Positions 38,405 through 47,818 of a DNA stretch of 64,000 nucleotides are shown here, one piece after another; the stretch's first letter is position 1, and every line of letters begins with the position of its first letter. The position numbers were made by a program, and so were the translations under genes. The DNA comes from an uncultured Granulosicoccaceae bacterium (GTDB taxonomy: Bacteria; Pseudomonadota; Gammaproteobacteria; Granulosicoccales; Granulosicoccaceae), in assembly GCA_937927895.1 (NCBI GenBank), contig CALGKA010000018.1:62001-126000 (forward strand). The letters are read 5' to 3'. The notes below the pieces were generated by a model. It was not told the origin of the DNA. It made no database searches and was given only the letters and a program-made list of their open reading frames with translations.

Positions 38405-39604
38405 TTATTTGATTGCCGCCTCATATACGTCAGATAACTTCGCGCTTAGTGCTTGCCAATCGTATTTGGCTTCTACCAATGTACGGCCACCCGTTTCAAG
38501 CGCCCGTCGTTGGTCGTTATCTTTCATTACCGCTACAACTGCATTGCTGAAATCTTCTGGGGTGTCACGCAACAAAATATCTTTACCGTCGGTGTGATCT
38601 ATGCCTTCTGCCCCGATTGATGTTGATACGATTGCCTTAGACATTGACATGCCTTCAAGGATTTTTAAGCGCGTGCCACCGCCGACTCTAAGTGGCACTA
38701 CCACTACAGCTGCTTTGTTGTAGTAATCTCGCATATCATCCACCATTCCCGTGACAGTAATCGACGGATCATTCTCTGCCAGTTTTTGAATTTCAGGCGG
38801 AGGTGCTTTTCCAGCAATGCAAAAAGTCGCGTTTGGATTTTTAGTTTTAATTAGCGGCCAGATCTCTTTATAGAACCAAAGCACGCCTTCAGTGTTGGGG
38901 TAGTAGCTTATGGTGCCAGTGAATAGCACCATGTTGGGGTCAATATCGGAATTGTTTGTTTGAAAAAATTCACTGTCGACGCCGTTGGGAATAACATGGC
39001 ATTGCATGTTTGGTGAACGCTCTTGGAGAATGTCAGCGTCTCTTTGTGAGGTGGTTAGGCAGCCTGTGAACTTGTTGCAGTTTTCAATCTCTTGTGTGTA
39101 GTATTTCTTCCATTCTGAGTAGGCAAGTAATTTTCGTAACGGATTTTTCTCTGTTTGAAAAGTACGATGCATGATTTCATATTCAACATTGTGTTGATCA
39201 ACAAAACTTGGAATATCAGTGTTAAGAGAGTAGTACCCCATCTGGGAGAACTCGACCATTAGAAGGTCATAGTCCCCCTCAGCAAGGTGTTTATCAATTG
39301 CCTGCTGCATTGCCTTGGAGTGATACTGCTTATACTGGTATGGCTTTGAGGAAACCAGAGATAAAAGTTGGTAAAATCTTTTAAGCTCTTTCTTTTGGTT
39401 ATTAGCAACCGCTACCGTCTCGATTCGAGCGCCACGTTGCTCTATTACGTCAATACCCTGGGCTTGGGCGTCGTTATCAGGCTCCATGCAAAGTGCAGTC
39501 ACTTGATGTTTAGCTGCAAGGTTGACCAATAAATGGTGGACTCTAATGAGTCCTCCATTGTTTAACGGGTATGGTAGATATGGTGTTAAAAATAATATCT
39601 TCAT
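38405..39604 (-). CDS. Glycosyltransferase family 4 (GT-B)
   Basis: MKILFLTPYLPYPLNNGGLIRVHHLL…VDQHNVEYEI…NPNATFCIAGKAPPPEIQKLAENDPSITVTGMVDDMRDYYNKAAVVVVPLRVGGGTRLKILEGMSMSKAIVSTSIGAEGI. Confidence 0.94.
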   Translation of the reverse strand: MKILFLTPYLPYPLNNGGLIRVHHLLVNLAAKHQVTALCMEPDNDAQAQGIDVIEQRGARIETVAVANNQKKELKRFYQLLSLVSSKPYQYKQYHSKAMQQAIDKHLAEGDYDLLMVEFSQMGYYSLNTDIPSFVDQHNVEYEIMHRTFQTEKNPLRKLLAYSEWKKYYTQEIENCNKFTGCLTTSQRDADILQERSPNMQCHVIPNGVDSEFFQTNNSDIDPNMVLFTGTISYYPNTEGVLWFYKEIWPLIKTKNPNATFCIAGKAPPPEIQKLAENDPSITVTGMVDDMRDYYNKAAVVVVPLRVGGGTRLKILEGMSMSKAIVSTSIGAEGIDHTDGKDILLRDTPEDFSNAVVAVMKDNDQRRALETGGRTLVEAKYDWQALSAKLSDVYEAAIK

Positions 39605-39621
39605 TGAATTATAGTTAGCCG

Positions 39622-41025
39622 TTAGGCTTTTGTGGTTTGAGTGCCAGAGAATTTGTTTTGTACAGCAACAATAGCTTTGCCAGAAAATTCAAAAAGATCA
39701 TTTCGAAGGATTGGTAAAGCTGACAAACAAGCCACAAAAAAGAGTGGAAAAACAAACAAGCTAATAAAGAAATGATCTTCTAAGAAATAGGTGAGTGCTA
39801 TGGCTATTGCTGTAATGCTGCATAGCGTTATTACTGGCTCAACATTTATATGAAATCCTGCTTTTTTAAGCCAATAGTGATAAAGAAAATTCATTAACAA
39901 TTGCGTTAGTAATAAGGTGGCAATTGCGCCTTGATAGCCGTACATTTTAAACATAATAAAACACAGGCTCACGTTTACAACGCTTGAGACTGTGCTGACC
40001 CTTACCGGTAGAAACTTTAGACCGGCAGCCACGCCAAAATACCCCATAAGAGTTTGGGTTGAACGAAATAACAGCACGCCAAAAAACAAAACGGCAGCAT
40101 TGGCCACTGAAATGTACTTTGAGCTAAAAAATAGTTTAATCACAGGTTCGCGTAGAATCGCGAAACCAACAATCGCGCACGTGATTACAAACGTTACCCA
40201 CATCATTGAGCGCATTGCCATATTGAGAGCGAGTTGCTGTTGGTTGTTAGCGAAATGATTGGTTTGTGAGGGGTAATATACGTTTGCAAATGCTTCAAAT
40301 ATGCGAGTGCCGGCATCAGATAATCGCTCAGCCATGCCAAAGTAGGCCATGGTTAACGGGCCACCAAATCCCGCAACGATGTACTGTGAGACTTTTTCAT
40401 TACCAAGGTTGAGAATCGCGTTTAGATAAAGCGGGTAGCCGAATTTTATAAGCTGTACACCGCCAACAAATTTGGCTTTGAGAGCTGCGACTAACTTGCT
40501 TTTTAACTTAATCGCGGCGTAAATAATAGAGGCGGCAAATGCAATTGCTTCGCACACGAGTACCATGCCAACCGTCACGTCTTGAAATACAAACAAAGCA
40601 AAGACGCAAAATACTTTTATGACGGCCGCAAGTACTTGCACAATAGCGTAAATGGTAAACAGTTGTTCTGCTTGCAGTAGTCTGAGCATTAACTCTCTAA
40701 AACTGTGCATCCAATACATCAGTAGAGTCAGGGCTGTGACATGAGCAATGTCATTGATGAAAGAGACTTTACCTGAACGCTCTACCAGCAAGTATATAAG
40801 CGTGAAAAAAATACATGAGGCTGTTCTAATGGCAAATGAACTGCGTAGTAAGCTGCTTTTTTCCTGTTCATTTGCTTCTGGGTATTGTTTTACAAATGCG
40901 AGGTCAACACCCATGTCACTGACGATCTTAAGCAGAAACACCACCATTAAGGCGATGATATACAGACCCATAGTTTCTTCTTCTAGTTTCCGCGCTAGAA
41001 ACATAAGAGTGAAAAAGTGGCACAC
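39622..41025 (-). CDS. Polysaccharide flippase (Wzx / MOP superfamily)
   Basis: 12-14 TM protein; GLYIIALMVVFLLKIVSDMGVDLAFVKQYPE…; start uncertain because the frame stays open upstream of the GTG at 41025. Confidence 0.88.
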   Translation of the reverse strand: MCHFFTLMFLARKLEEETMGLYIIALMVVFLLKIVSDMGVDLAFVKQYPEANEQEKSSLLRSSFAIRTASCIFFTLIYLLVERSGKVSFINDIAHVTALTLLMYWMHSFRELMLRLLQAEQLFTIYAIVQVLAAVIKVFCVFALFVFQDVTVGMVLVCEAIAFAASIIYAAIKLKSKLVAALKAKFVGGVQLIKFGYPLYLNAILNLGNEKVSQYIVAGFGGPLTMAYFGMAERLSDAGTRIFEAFANVYYPSQTNHFANNQQQLALNMAMRSMMWVTFVITCAIVGFAILREPVIKLFFSSKYISVANAAVLFFGVLLFRSTQTLMGYFGVAAGLKFLPVRVSTVSSVVNVSLCFIMFKMYGYQGAIATLLLTQLLMNFLYHYWLKKAGFHINVEPVITLCSITAIAIALTYFLEDHFFISLFVFPLFFVACLSALPILRNDLFEFSGKAIVAVQNKFSGTQTTKA

Positions 41026-41156
41026 CAGTGTAACCAGTGAACCAGAAACGGTTGCGCCGAGTGCCTTAAGGATGGTCGTGATCTCGCTAGTGTGTTAAAT
41101 CGGGTGGGGGTTAAGTTTACTAATCTGTGCTAAGTCTTGCAGACTTAAATTGTGTA

Positions 41157-42371
41157 TTACCTGGGTTGATTGGGAATGTTTTCAACTCCATCCAATGCTT
41201 TCGGTCGAAATTTAGTGCGCTCTCGCTCATTCAGCTGATAATCGATATGGTGTTTAATGTCTGCGCGGAATCTATCGTTTGAAAAACTCATAGCGTGTCG
41301 GCGAATATCACTGGAATTGAATTTTTCTTGCAGGCGTTCAAACCTTTCTATCGCACTGAGTAACGAGGGAACCGTTTGTTCGTCAAACAGTAACCCCGTT
41401 CGCTTATCGAGAACAGTTTCTCTAGCGCCGCCGCGGCCATACGCTATTACTGGTGTACCGCAAGCTTGTGCTTCGACAGGCAAGATTCCAAAGTCTTCTT
41501 GAGCTGCAAAAATAAATGCTTTTGCTCGACGCATATAGTCAACCATCACAGCATCGGGTTGGTAGCCCAGAATTTGAACATTGGGACTTGCCAATGCCTT
41601 AATCTTTTTGTGTTCAGGTCCGTCACCGAGCACAATCAGCTTCTTATCGGGCATATGCTTGAAAGCCTCAACAATAAGATCAATGCGCTTATACGGAACT
41701 TGCCGTGAAGCAGCAAAGTAGAATTCTTCTTTTTCCGTTTGCAACTGGAACCGTGAAATATTAACCGGTGGGTTAATAACGGTTGATTCGCGGCGATAGG
41801 TCTTTTTGATTCGTTCAGCAATGTAGTGAGAATTGGCGATGAAAGAGTCAACTCTATTTGATGAGACTACATCCCAGATGCGCAATTTGTGCAACACATA
41901 ACGAATAAAGACAGAACGCACACCAGAGCTTAGTCCGGTATGTTTAAGATAGTGTGCTTGAAGATCCCAAGCATAACGCATCGGTGAATGGCAGTAGCAC
42001 ACGTGTAATTGATCAGGGGATGTAATAACACCATTGGCCACGGCTGAACTGGAAGACAAAATCAGATCGTAATGACGAAGATCAAACTGTTCAATCGCGT
42101 AGGGAAATAGCGGCAACAAATTACGGTAGTATTTTTTTACTTTGGGAAATTTCTGCAGGAAGCTTGTGGTGACGTTTTTGTTTGCCAGAAAAGGTGCATC
42201 GTTGCGTGATACGAAATCAAACAACGTAAAGATATCCGCTTGCGGGTAAATTTCTAAAAGCTGCTCAAGCACTCGCTCGGCACCACCTACCAGTGGCAGC
42301 CAATCGTGGACGATCGCTACTTTGAGCTGGCTGTCCCTGCGCTTTGTGTCAAATCGTCTTGTGTTATTCAT
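41157..42371 (-). CDS. Glycosyltransferase family 4
   Basis: LKVAIVHDWLPLVGGAERVLEQLLEIYPQADIFTLFDF…YFAASRQVPYKRIDLIVEAFKHMPDKKLIVLGDGPE…GILPVEAQACGTPVIAYGRGGARETV. Confidence 0.94.
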   Translation of the reverse strand: MNNTRRFDTKRRDSQLKVAIVHDWLPLVGGAERVLEQLLEIYPQADIFTLFDFVSRNDAPFLANKNVTTSFLQKFPKVKKYYRNLLPLFPYAIEQFDLRHYDLILSSSSAVANGVITSPDQLHVCYCHSPMRYAWDLQAHYLKHTGLSSGVRSVFIRYVLHKLRIWDVVSSNRVDSFIANSHYIAERIKKTYRRESTVINPPVNISRFQLQTEKEEFYFAASRQVPYKRIDLIVEAFKHMPDKKLIVLGDGPEHKKIKALASPNVQILGYQPDAVMVDYMRRAKAFIFAAQEDFGILPVEAQACGTPVIAYGRGGARETVLDKRTGLLFDEQTVPSLLSAIERFERLQEKFNSSDIRRHAMSFSNDRFRADIKHHIDYQLNERERTKFRPKALDGVENIPNQPR

Positions 42372-42434
42372 TTACGGACAGTCCGGAGTACAAAGTCGGG
42401 CAATTGACAAACATCTTTGGTGCGTTTGCCGCTT

Positions 42435-42480
42435 CTGTCGTTAGGTTGTATTAATGTCACTCTAACCGAAATAACGACAG
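42435..42480. repeat. Stem-loop between the GT4 gene and trpS
   Basis: ctgtcgtta-ggtt (42435-42447) pairs with aacc (42464-42467) and taacgacag (42472-42480), with a 4-nt gaaa bulge. Confidence 0.65.
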
Positions 42481-42837
42481 TCCAACGTGAACAAACCTCT
42501 ATGTAAGTCTAGTTGGGAATTAGCGAACTGCACAGCATGGCCGCATAGTTGCAACTCGATGGATCGATTAATAAAAGCAACTACTTACTAAGCCTAACCG
42601 TTCAGGTCTATATCGGCACATTTGTCCAAGACAAGAATGAAATATACGGTTTTTATGGAAATTGTTTGATCCACACTGTAGATGAGCGGTATCAAGCAGA
42701 TTTTCGCCTCTGAGTGAAGTGTAGAATTCGTAATAATAATCGGCGCTATGATGTTGTCTTTTAACATTTTTTCTGTGGACAGCTGGTAACATAGTGCACC
42801 GGTAATTCGGCCGGAAATAGAAGAGATTTTTGCCTGG

Positions 42838-43848
42838 ATGAATCAGGTTTACCTAACAGGAATTACCACCACAGGCACACCACACCTGGGGAACTACGCG
42901 GGTGCGATACGCCCGGCGATTGCTGCCAGTCAACAACCTGGCACTGAGCATTTTTATTTTCTCGCTGATCTGCACTCTCTAATAAAAGGCATTTCACCTG
43001 AGGAAGTAAGGCAATCACGGATGGAAATAGCGGCAACCTGGTTGGCGCTAGGCCTGGATACCGACAAAGCTGTTTTTTACTGCCAATCAGATATTCCGGA
43101 AATACCGGCCCTGGCGTGGCTGTTGTCTTGTCAAGCAGCTAAGGGGCTGTTGAATCGCGCACACGCCTATAAAGCCGTGGTTCAAGATAACGAACAGTCC
43201 GGCTCCAAAGATCCAGACAAGGGCATCAGCATGGGCTTATTCAGTTACCCGGTGTTGATGGCAGCAGATATCTTAATGTTTAAGGCGCACAAAGTGCCGG
43301 TGGGCAAAGATCAGGTGCAGCATATTGAAATGGCCCGCGATATGGCACAACGATTTAACCATCACTACGGTGAGCACTTTGTATTGCCAGAGGCCCAAGT
43401 AGATACATCGACGGCACTTTTGGCGGGTCTTGATGGTAGAAAGATGAGCAAGAGCTATAACAATACAGTGCCGTTGTTTGCGCCTGAGAAAAAATTTCGC
43501 AAACTACTTATGAAAATCAAAACCAATTCATTGGAGCCAGGTGAGCCGAAAGATACAGAAGGAAGTGCGCTATTTGATATATACAGTGCATTTGCTTCAG
43601 AGGCAGAAATAGAAGCCGTGCGTGTGCAGTATGCCGAGGGAATAGCGTGGGGCGAAATGAAGCAGTTTTTATTTGAGCACTTAAATACCTTACTCGCAGA
43701 GCCGCGAGCGAAGTATGACGAACTAATGAATCAGCCAAAGTTAATTGGAGAAGTACTAGAACATGGTGCCACACGAGCGCGATCGTTAAGTCAGCCGTTT
43801 ATGGCTGAACTCTATGACGCTGTTGGAATTAAACCGATGTGGCAATAG
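42838..43848 (+). CDS. trpS: Tryptophanyl-tRNA synthetase
   Basis: MNQVYLTGITTTGTPHLGNYAGAIRP…YPVLMAADILMFKAHKVPVGKDQVQHIEMARDMAQRFN…GLDGRKMSKSYNNT. Confidence 0.97.
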   Translation: MNQVYLTGITTTGTPHLGNYAGAIRPAIAASQQPGTEHFYFLADLHSLIKGISPEEVRQSRMEIAATWLALGLDTDKAVFYCQSDIPEIPALAWLLSCQAAKGLLNRAHAYKAVVQDNEQSGSKDPDKGISMGLFSYPVLMAADILMFKAHKVPVGKDQVQHIEMARDMAQRFNHHYGEHFVLPEAQVDTSTALLAGLDGRKMSKSYNNTVPLFAPEKKFRKLLMKIKTNSLEPGEPKDTEGSALFDIYSAFASEAEIEAVRVQYAEGIAWGEMKQFLFEHLNTLLAEPRAKYDELMNQPKLIGEVLEHGATRARSLSQPFMAELYDAVGIKPMWQ

Positions 43849-43937
43849 TTGCAAGAAGGATAAAAACGCGCTGCATGATCATGGCGCGCAGATGTATCGC
43901 TATATAAATATTTACCAGTACAACGCAAGAGATCACT

Positions 43938-45464
43938 ATGAGTTCAGACAGCCGCTCCACAACGGCTACGAAGCCACGCCCTAAATGGCGTGATAAGCAT
44001 CTTAGTCAATTGAACAGCGAACAGCTTGAAGAGGTTCAAGCGCATCGTGGTAGCGATATCGCTGCAATGGTGAACATCGACAGCAATACAGATTCAACTT
44101 CTGAAACTGATATTGATGCCACTCAAAAATTGCCAAAGCGCCAAGCCGGACCTGATCGTGTTAAGCGCTCAAAATCGGTTGATCGGCGCGTCGATGACCA
44201 CAACCGCCAGCAGCGTCAAACAGACAATAGCAACCGCAATAGGCAAGTGGCTCGCCATGATGGGCGACAGGATGATCGTGGTTATAGCCGTCGCAGAGAA
44301 AATGAGTATCGAGCCGCTGAGCAACGTGACTCTAGAACAGCAAGAGACAACACTAGATCTGAACAGCGTCGTTCTTCTCAGCATGAGACTAGACGATCAC
44401 CCAGAAACGAAACAGCCCGAAGAGATGAAGTCGCCAGACAGGAAACTTACAGAGCTGATCAAGTAGAGTCGCGTGGTTACCGCGATAATCGTCGCGATTC
44501 AGCAGACAGTCGTCATGCTAGTGCGCGGCATGCAGAAATGTCACCACCGCAAAATAAGCCAGCTCAGCAAGACACCGCAACCGCTGAGAAAAAAGGCGTC
44601 TTTGCAAAGCTTAAAGCTTTTAAGCTTGAAGGGCCTGTGAAGTGGGGTCTGCTTGCACTAGCAATGGTGGCCATGGTGACGGTCTCAATTTTGAAGCCGA
44701 TCGATCACTCAAGCCAGTCACAGCTGGATAGTGCTTTAACAAGAGCCATGATTGGCTTTGGTTTAGCCCGAACGCTTAATGGTGTTATCTCTGTGGCTCA
44801 AGGAACAGAGTTCGCAGTACAACCTGCAGGTGTAGGGGTTAACTTTTCTCCGGGTGAAATTCTTGATCCCATTAACGATCTAGTTGAAAGATTTTCATTT
44901 GTAATGTTGCTTGCTACCAGCTCACTAGGCGTGCAAAAGATACTGCTTGAGGTTAGCAGTTGGGCGGGTATCAGCATGTTGCTTGCTGGTGCAGCGTTAT
45001 TTTTTCTGTTAACAAGAATTCGCAATAGTGCGGTTTCGTCAATGGCGGATGTGGCAGGTAAAATACTTCTGCTCATGCTACTCGTGCGATTTTTAATTCC
45101 ATTGGGTTCACTCGCTAACGATTGGGTTTATAAGCAATTCTTAGAACCACGCTTTGAAGAGTCATCTCAGCAGCTTGAGATTGCCAGTGAACGGATCAGG
45201 GAAATAAGCACTCGACAATCGGAACCGGTGCCAAGTGATTCGTTTGCAGACCGTGCAAAAAATCTTTATAACTCCATGACATCTAAGTTCGATTTCGACG
45301 GTATGTTAGATGATTACAAAAATTCTGCAGAAAACGTAAGCGAGCACGCCGTTAATTTGATCGTTGTATTTATACTGCAAACGGTTGTGTTTCCGTTATT
45401 GTTTTTGTATCTGATCTACCGGCTGTTTAGATCGGTATTAATGCCCAGCAGGCAAAGGGCGTAA
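43938..45464 (+). CDS. Hypothetical membrane protein with about 200-aa Arg/Asp/Gln/Ser-rich disordered N-terminus
   Basis: N-terminal …RRVDDHNRQQRQTDNSNRNRQVARHDGRQDDRGYSRRRENEYRAAEQRDSRTARDNTRSEQRR… then TM segments WGLLALAMVAMVTVSIL, GISMLLAGAALFFLLTRI and IVVFILQTVVFPLLFLYLIYRLF. Confidence 0.85.
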   Translation: MSSDSRSTTATKPRPKWRDKHLSQLNSEQLEEVQAHRGSDIAAMVNIDSNTDSTSETDIDATQKLPKRQAGPDRVKRSKSVDRRVDDHNRQQRQTDNSNRNRQVARHDGRQDDRGYSRRRENEYRAAEQRDSRTARDNTRSEQRRSSQHETRRSPRNETARRDEVARQETYRADQVESRGYRDNRRDSADSRHASARHAEMSPPQNKPAQQDTATAEKKGVFAKLKAFKLEGPVKWGLLALAMVAMVTVSILKPIDHSSQSQLDSALTRAMIGFGLARTLNGVISVAQGTEFAVQPAGVGVNFSPGEILDPINDLVERFSFVMLLATSSLGVQKILLEVSSWAGISMLLAGAALFFLLTRIRNSAVSSMADVAGKILLLMLLVRFLIPLGSLANDWVYKQFLEPRFEESSQQLEIASERIREISTRQSEPVPSDSFADRAKNLYNSMTSKFDFDGMLDDYKNSAENVSEHAVNLIVVFILQTVVFPLLFLYLIYRLFRSVLMPSRQRA

Positions 45465-45499
45465 ACTTTATATCAGTTGCTCAACTTTCGAGCGTATTA

Positions 45500-46180
45500 T
45501 TAGCTCGAAGGTTTATCGCTGCTAGACTTTGGGCTGCTGGCTTTTTGTGCAAACTTCGCATCTGTTAAGTACATATCCAGCAGCTCGTGAGCTTCTTCGA
45601 CTCCGGTTTTCTTCAGCGCTGAAAATAGCTGCAGGGTGCATTCGATGCCTTGGTCTTCCAGCGCCTTGCCGGTTTTCATCAACGCCTGTTTCGCCGCACT
45701 ATTGCTGAGCTTATCGCTTTTGGTTAGCAGGCAGTGCAGGGCGGCATCTCCCTCCATCACAGAATCGATCAGCTTCCAGTCGTAGTCTGCCAAAGCATGG
45801 CGAATATCCATAACGATTACCAGGCAGCGTAGAGAATCCCGCGTGCGAAGGTAGTCCCCCAGGGTGGCCTTCCAGTGTTTTATTTGTGATTTCGATACTT
45901 TGGCGTAGCCGTAACCAGGTAAATCGACCAAATAGTTGCCAGGCATAACTTCAAAGTGATTGATCAGCTGGGTTCGCCCCGGGGTTTTACTGGTACGTGC
46001 GAGCTTTTTATTGCGAGTTATTGTATTGATGGCACTGGACTTGCCCGCATTGGAGCGACCAGCAAAGGCGACTTCTGCAACGCTGTCCTTAGGCAATTGG
46101 CCAATGGTGTGGGCGCTGGTTGTGAATTCTGTATTGAAATATATTGTGTTAATCATGAGTAGTTGGCCATAGCAGTGCAT
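45500..46180 (-). CDS. engB: Ribosome biogenesis GTPase YihA/YsxC/EngB
   Basis: EVAFAGRSNAGKSSAINTITRNKKLARTSKTPGRTQLINHFEV…LVDLPGYGYAKVSK…LLTKSDKL. Confidence 0.97.
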   Translation of the reverse strand: MHCYGQLLMINTIYFNTEFTTSAHTIGQLPKDSVAEVAFAGRSNAGKSSAINTITRNKKLARTSKTPGRTQLINHFEVMPGNYLVDLPGYGYAKVSKSQIKHWKATLGDYLRTRDSLRCLVIVMDIRHALADYDWKLIDSVMEGDAALHCLLTKSDKLSNSAAKQALMKTGKALEDQGIECTLQLFSALKKTGVEEAHELLDMYLTDAKFAQKASSPKSSSDKPSS

Positions 46181-46289
46181 AGAGCCTATAGAGGCTCGGA
46201 ATCATTGACCAGTATTTGTTACAATTACGTCCAGATTTTAAGCTAGCGTTTCACTGTGAAACGCATTTTCCGATTGCAATTATTCAGGT

Positions 46290-46970
46290 GTGATGATGCG
46301 TAAATCATTATTCGTTTTTTCTTTGTGTGCCGCGATGGCGAGCACATTTGTATCCCATTCAGTTTTTGCCAGTGATGACTCCGCTAGTAAGCCGATTGAA
46401 CCCGTTGAACTTAAGGCGACAATTGCCACCGGCGATGCAGCGGCTGGTAAAGCAGCTTCTGCGGTTTGCGCAGGTTGTCACGGTGCTAATGGTGTGGCCG
46501 CGGTGCCTAATTACCCTAGTCTGGCAGGTCAGGGCGCGCCTTACATCGTGAAGCAGCTAATGGAATTTAAATCCGGCGCTCGAAAAAACGCAGTGATGGC
46601 CGGTATGGTGGCAAACCTCACCCCTGACAGCATGCAAAACCTGGCGGCGTTTTATGCTGAAATGCCACCTGCAGAAGGCAAGTCGTCTGCTGAGAACTTA
46701 GACGCGGGCCGTCAAATCTATCAGGGTGGTATCACCACTATTAAAGTCCCGGCATGCATGGGGTGCCACGCACCTGATGGTGCTGGTAATGATAGCGCTA
46801 AGTTTCCGCGCCTCAGCGGGCAGAATGCTGGCTACATTGTGGAAGCGTTGCAGAACTTTCGCGCCGGTACACGCTCCAATGACCCAGGCAAGATGATGCA
46901 AATGGTTGCTGAGCGCCTTTCAGATGCTGAGATTGCTGCGGTTGCGAATTACATTCAGGGCTTACATTAA
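46290..46970 (+). CDS. Cytochrome c4-type diheme protein
   Basis: Signal peptide plus two CxxCH motifs (CAGCHGANG, CMGCHAPDG). Confidence 0.95.
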   Translation: MMMRKSLFVFSLCAAMASTFVSHSVFASDDSASKPIEPVELKATIATGDAAAGKAASAVCAGCHGANGVAAVPNYPSLAGQGAPYIVKQLMEFKSGARKNAVMAGMVANLTPDSMQNLAAFYAEMPPAEGKSSAENLDAGRQIYQGGITTIKVPACMGCHAPDGAGNDSAKFPRLSGQNAGYIVEALQNFRAGTRSNDPGKMMQMVAERLSDAEIAAVANYIQGLH

Positions 46971-47107
46971 TAAACGTGACCTGATTGGCACTCGTAATCT
47001 TCTGTAGTTGGCTTGCGCACACGTGCAGGCCAACCAGCCATATAGAGTAAGTGCTGGTTCAGCGCTTGCTTGAGATACTCCAACAATTTAACTGACATGG
47101 ATTACAA

Positions 47108-47719
47108 ATGAAAACATTAACCGGACTATTGTTTGCGGGTCTAATGACCTGCTTTTCAATGGCTGCTAATGCCCAAACGGGTTATGAGCTTCTGAAGACA
47201 CCGCAGGCAACTGCAAACCCAGATAAAGTCGAAGTGCTCGAGTTTTTTTGGTACGGCTGCCCTCACTGTTTTCAATTCGAACCGCATATCAGTGAGTGGA
47301 ACAAAACCAAACCTGACAACGTTGAGTTTATAACGGTAGCACCGCCACTTAACCCGGCATGGAAGGTTCACTCCCAGGCTTTTTATGCAGCCCAGGTGTT
47401 GGGTGTTTTAGATCAGTTTCATGAGCCCATGTTCAACGCGATCCACGTTGATAAAAAACCAATGCGGAAGCCAAAAGATGTAATGAAGTTGGTTGACTCA
47501 CTGGGGCTTGATGGCGAAAAGTTTGGTAAAACAATGAAGTCTTTTAACGTTGATGCAAAGATCCGACAATCTCTACAACAAGCACGGGACGCTGGTATCT
47601 CAGCGGTGCCCACAGTGATTATTAACGGTAAGTATCGAACCAGTGGTTCAGTGGCAGGCTCTTATCCGAATTTGATTAAGATCCTGAATGAGCTTATAGA
47701 GAAAGAAACTGCCGGATAA
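47108..47719 (+). CDS. dsbA: Thiol:disulfide interchange protein DsbA
   Basis: Signal peptide; VLEFFWYGCPHCFQFEPHISEW; AGISAVPTVIINGKYRTSG. Confidence 0.95.
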   Translation: MKTLTGLLFAGLMTCFSMAANAQTGYELLKTPQATANPDKVEVLEFFWYGCPHCFQFEPHISEWNKTKPDNVEFITVAPPLNPAWKVHSQAFYAAQVLGVLDQFHEPMFNAIHVDKKPMRKPKDVMKLVDSLGLDGEKFGKTMKSFNVDAKIRQSLQQARDAGISAVPTVIINGKYRTSGSVAGSYPNLIKILNELIEKETAG

Positions 47720-47781
47720 GCTTTTTTTTGCTTTGTAGAATAAAACCACCGGGTTTGTTAACCCGGTGTGTGCAGATAAAA

Positions 47782-47818
47782 GACCTGACTGTAGCTAACG
47801 CTTAGTCAGGTTTTTTTA
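47782..47818 (+). terminator. Rho-independent terminator between convergent dsbA and coiled-coil gene
   Basis: acctgact-gtagctaacgctt-agtcaggttttttta; a second U-poor hairpin accgggttt…aacccggt lies at about 47750-47769. Confidence 0.75.
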
